From Collybiopsis luxurians FD-317 M1 (Eukaryota; Basidiomycota; Agaricomycetes; Agaricales; Omphalotaceae): a stretch of DNA of 64,000 bases. Positions 60,384 through 64,000 of the stretch are shown here, in pieces; position 1 is the stretch's first letter; each line of letters opens with the position of its first letter. Under the pieces are notes generated by a model. The model was not told the origin of the DNA. It worked only from the letters and a program-made list of their open reading frames with translations, and did not search any database. The stretch covers positions 353,513 to 417,512 of the forward strand of contig KN834790.1 in NCBI GenBank assembly GCA_000827265.1. Direction: 5' to 3'. A program made the translations under genes and the position numbers.

Positions 60384-61340
60384 TCAGGGCTTTCTAGCCA
60401 GAATAGTGTAGAAGGTGGTACATGCCTCATTCGAGTTATCCCATTCCCGGGTTGCTCCTTCTAAGAGTTCCTCATATTCCTCTTCGGTTTGCACAAAGCC
60501 ATAGCCCCCTGCATTCACCAAAGGCTGCTTCATACCTTTCCAGATATTCCGCCATTCACCACTGCGATACCCATTCTCTCCCGACTGCCCAATCGTCAGG
60601 CGTCGAGGCTCACACCGGACATCTACGAATCCAATTTCCTCCAAGAGCTGTGGAAGGTATACACCTAAATCACCGACGACTCCCTTTTCTGCATACATTG
60701 CATTGATCAGTGATACCAGCCTCTTTGAGCATGGACCGACACCAAAGGAAAAATTTGTCCCATCTTGCTCGATTAGTTCTACCCATCCTCCCGGTAACAG
60801 CACTCTGAACAACTCGCTGGTAGCTTTACGCCATAGAGAGTCGTTCATTGCTGCTACCAACAACCGCTGATGAGTGTATGAGAATGTTCCAGTCCACTCT
60901 GCTGGAAGATCTGCCACAGAGTGTAGGGAGAAATGGATGTCTGTGGGGTAAGTGGCGGGAAACTGTTTATCGCAGATATCGATGCATTCAATGTCAAGTA
61001 TGACACCATTTTGCCTGTTCTGCTCCAGAAACTCGAGTGCCCATACTCCTACAATATTTTACGAATCAGTAGCCGTCTATCGAGCGGGGAGGCAAGAGGA
61101 TACCAGTTCCTGCTGCGCTTTCAAGTACCATATTTCCGGCTTGCAAGTCCAGCGGTGCGAGCGAAAGTTTATTGTCGAATGCCCTAGTGAGAACCTCGTG
61201 CTGTAAATTCAGTCTTGGCTGGAGTCAGCCTCGAGTTATGATGGCTCTATTTTGTAGACTAACCTTGTAGTCTCCAACTCGTCGGCAGGAAGGAGGTACT
61301 GTTGAGAGGCATAGTATCTTGATCGATCGGGTACAACCAT
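60384..61340 (-). CDS. SAM-dependent methyltransferase M7 (283 aa)
   Basis: Exons 61264-61340, 61104-61213, 60384-61048, all the same length as in M6. Start MVVPDRSRYYASQQYLLPAD. Motif I LESAAGTG with the same Gly to Ala change as M6. Motif III reads LPGGWVELIEQD. It is the outermost copy and is divergently arranged with the Ubp6 gene, 557 bp between starts, so the two may share a promoter region. Confidence 0.85.
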
Positions 61341-61897
61341 TATTTATGAATGAGCCCGGTCAAGAAAAGTGAAGACTATTTATACGTATGGAATCCCCTC
61401 CGATACCGCTCACAACGGAGCTTGAAAGCGTCGTGCTATGAGCTACTAGCATGCTCAATGATTACTTTGCGTCCGGCCAGGATAAGACCACAGGCCACAG
61501 CCAAGTGCGGTCGGCAAAACATATACCTATTACCGGGAATGAAAACTAGCAGCGATTTTAACGGATCCCGAGTGTCAACCGACATTCAGATACATTTTTC
61601 TGAGCAGCGGCCTGCATAGCAAAGGTAGTTCAGCGCGGTGCAATTAGAGTACCGGGTATAGGCTAGACTGAACTGGCGCCACCCAGTCGGTGGCGCTTAG
61701 GTTTGACGCCCAAGGACGCGTCATGGATCAGGGTTAGTCTCGTGATCATGATATACGCGTACTCTTTAAACTTTTTTTCTTTCGTCTTGACTCTCACATC
61801 GAGCAGCATCGATTGATATCCAGCAACTTTTTTGAATCCTTCACTTTGATTTATTCCTCATACAATCAGAATCAGTAATCTACCCAGGTCTTTAACC
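61341..61897. promoter_or_regulatory. Divergent intergenic region, M7 / Ubp6
   Basis: 557 bp between the two start codons. A CT-rich stretch (TTTTTTTCTTTCGTCTTGACTC, 61770-61790) precedes the Ubp6 start, as is usual for fungal transcription starts. No specific operator recognised. Confidence 0.35.
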
Positions 61898-64000
61898 ATG
61901 GCCCCAATCAATGTCTCAATTAAACACGCTGGAAAAACTTATGCCAATCTACCGCTTGATATCTCTCTTCCTCCGGGTGCTTTTAAAGAGACAGTGTATC
62001 AGACAACCGGAATTCCGGTTGATCGAATGAAGGTTATGGTGAAAGGTGGCATGCTGAAGGCTAGTTACGCTTCATTATCTCGATTAACATTCTTCATCTA
62101 ATCTCACAGGACGATTCAAACTGGGCAAAAATTGCCCCAAAAGCAGGACAAACGTTTATGGTAATCGGGACAGCCGGAGAACTACCTAAAGCACCAGAGA
62201 AGCCTGTGGTGTTTTTGGAGGGTACGTCAATCTTTAGGCGGCGAAAGAGCCGATCCCTCATTTGTTTGGTATTAGACATGGACGATCAAGATTTAGCGGC
62301 TGTATTAGAGGCACCCGTTGGCTTGGTCAAGTGCGTTCGTCTCTCGATAATCTAACCAAACTCATTTTGTACCTGACGCAGCCTTGGCAATACCTGTTAC
62401 ATGAACTCAACTGTTCAGGCTTTACGCGCAATTCCTGAATTGCAAGTCGCTCTAGGTGTACCACCCCAGCCTTCTGCTCAAGTCGCCTCTGCGTCGTCAT
62501 CTTCAGCGGTGACAACTCTGCCGGGAGCACTTCCGACACCCCTCAAAAACCTTTATACCACCATGTCGCGTACTTCGGATTCGGTAAACCCTAGTACATT
62601 TTTGAATACATTGAGACAGGTGAGTCATTTTAAGTACTTTCTCCGGGTACACAAGTAGAATGTCATATGCGCAGGTCAATCCCCAATTCGCAGAACGCGA
62701 TCGCAGCGGAAAAGGAGCAATGATGGGTATGGGGGGGTACTCCCAACAAGGCAGGTCTACCTTTTCCCCCATTTGCCCACTGATTTATTGACCTTTATCC
62801 AGATGCCGAAGAATGCTACTCTCAAGTGATCAACTCCCTCCGGGAGGTCGAAATTCCGGACTCTCTGGTTCATACCACCTCTCAAGGAGGCAGGAAGAGA
62901 TTCGTGGAGCAATTTTTGATGGGTGAGATTCGGAGGGAGTGAGTTTGAGCGACTTTTTCGGACGACTTATTTCGTTGATTATCTTTTCCCTTTCTCCTGC
63001 TTCGTTGATCACTGTTAGATTATCTACCCCCGAAGCCCCCGAGGAGCCACCGACGGTAACGATTGAAAAGATCCTCAAGATTGAATGTAATATCACTGGC
63101 CAGACGAACTATATGCATGCTGGAATTTTGGGGGTGTGTATCAATATTTGCTATCTACGCTTTGACCTGGCTACCTATGTCCGAGAGGAGCTTCCCTCTC
63201 CGTTCCGTCTCCTTCCTCCACTTAGTTTCTTCTTCTCCTCTTCCTTCATGACCTTTTACGCCCTCCACTCTTCCTCGAAGACCTTTCACTGACTCTTGCC
63301 CCTGCTTTTCCAGTCCCTCACATCGACTTTGACCAAAACCTCTCCCACCCTGAACCGCGAAGCGAGCTACACACAAACGAGTCGTATCACAAGACTACCG
63401 CAGTACCTCAATGTTCATATGGTTAGGTTCGCGTGGAAAGCGGATGTCGGGAAGAAGGCTAAGGTTATGGTAGGTTTGCCGCCTCCTGCCATTTATTCTT
63501 CGAGTCGTTCGCTGATTAATTTGTTTTCCCTTGCTCTTTTGCGTTCGTCTATCTTTTTCCTCTCTTCCTCCCTGCCATATCTTTCCTGCTCGCGCCTGTG
63601 TATTTGTTGGCACTGCTATCTCCGCCGCCGTTATTGTGGTTATGCCGCTATCTCGTTCGCTTTTGCTTTCTACAGCGTAAAGTAAAATTCCCAACCACCT
63701 ATGACGCGCTGGAACTCGTCTCTCCCGAGCTCAAAGAGAAGCTCCTTCCCAAATCTCGAAGGCTTGGGGAGATCGAAAAGGAGAGAGGAGAGAGAAGGAA
63801 GGTTCGCAGAAGGATAAAGACCGGTAATACTGGGACCTCCGCCACTTCTTCTGCTGCTGCCCCCGCAGGTGCCGCAGAGACTACTGCTGGATCGAGCACG
63901 GGTGGCGAGGACGTGGCTATGGATGAAAACGCTGCCGTTACTCCTGCCAGCGGGTTGGCTGCGGGAGAATTGGAAGATGAGGATGTGTGCAGGGAGAGGG
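61898..64000 (+). CDS. UBP6: Ubiquitin carboxyl-terminal hydrolase, Ubp6/USP14 type (5' part)
   Basis: Exons 61898-62059, 62110-62221, 62276-62330, 62382-62619, 62675-62750, 62803-62938, 63019-63133, 63314-63469, 63676 to window end; 458 codons so far, no stop. Residues 1-75 are a ubiquitin-like domain, which docks USP14/Ubp6 on the proteasome 19S base. The Cys box is NLGNTCYMNS with catalytic C115; the QQD motif (213-215) follows, and RLPQYLNVHMVRF leads toward the missing His box. Introns 1 and 5 use GC donors (AAG|GCTAGT, CAAG|GCAGGT). A Ser/Ala/Thr-rich insert near the window end is not typical of yeast Ubp6. The enzyme trims ubiquitin chains from proteasome-bound substrates. The 3' end lies outside the window. 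Confidence 0.9.

Noticed and set aside
49157..61340. Secondary-metabolite gene cluster
   Set aside because: Only methyltransferases are present; no core synthase, oxidase, transporter or regulator lies nearby.

Overview
The window looks like a gene-poor to moderately dense stretch of an Agaricomycete-type basidiomycete genome. Nearly all genes are cut by many introns of about 50-60 nt with GT-AG (and at least five GC-AG) borders. The gene content fits: a thaumatin-like protein, a LaeA/UMTA-like methyltransferase family, a Ctp1/CtIP homologue, and LTR-retrotransposon and MITE relics. No species can be named from sequence alone. I built the exon models by hand from splice signals, reading phase and paralogue comparison, without expression data.

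Layout. 1-10.5 kb is AT-rich and repeat-dominated: a degenerate TTAGGG tract, a possible galectin-like ORF, two copies of an unidentified dispersed repeat (R), and a broken Ty3/gypsy-type gag with an LTR-like flank. 10.6-22.4 kb holds a segmental duplication carrying two multi-exon paralogues (A and B) of a putative alpha-helical pore-forming protein. A third R copy and an old C-terminal relic (D) of the same family lie between them. A has one in-frame stop at an exon junction; B is intact (672 aa). 22.9-26.7 kb has two tandem RRM/SR-type RNA-binding protein genes. 30.3-33.8 kb has a third, larger member of the pore-former family (C, 975 aa), followed by a decayed fragment of the second SR gene, so the pore-former/SR pair seems to have been duplicated as a block.

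35-44 kb: a thaumatin-like protein (minus), a foldback repeat, a MARCH/Doa10-type RING-CH membrane E3, a small secreted protein and a first methyltransferase (M1). 45.5-48.8 kb: a Sae2/CtIP/Ctp1-type DNA-end resection factor (980 aa, minus). 49.1-61.4 kb: six tandem, same-strand, three-exon methyltransferase paralogues (M2-M7). The interval next to M6 is interrupted by a 1.9 kb TTAA-flanked element with terminal inverted repeats and a 10-bp minisatellite. 61.9-64.0 kb: the start of a Ubp6/USP14 deubiquitinase that runs off the window.

Housekeeping genes (CtIP, Ubp6, RING-CH E3, SR proteins) thus alternate with two lineage-specific expanding families: the pore-former-like proteins and the methyltransferases. 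The most unusual content is the pore-former-like family. Each protein appears to be two alpha-PFT-like units fused in one chain, and the window shows intact, single-stop and heavily decayed members side by side.
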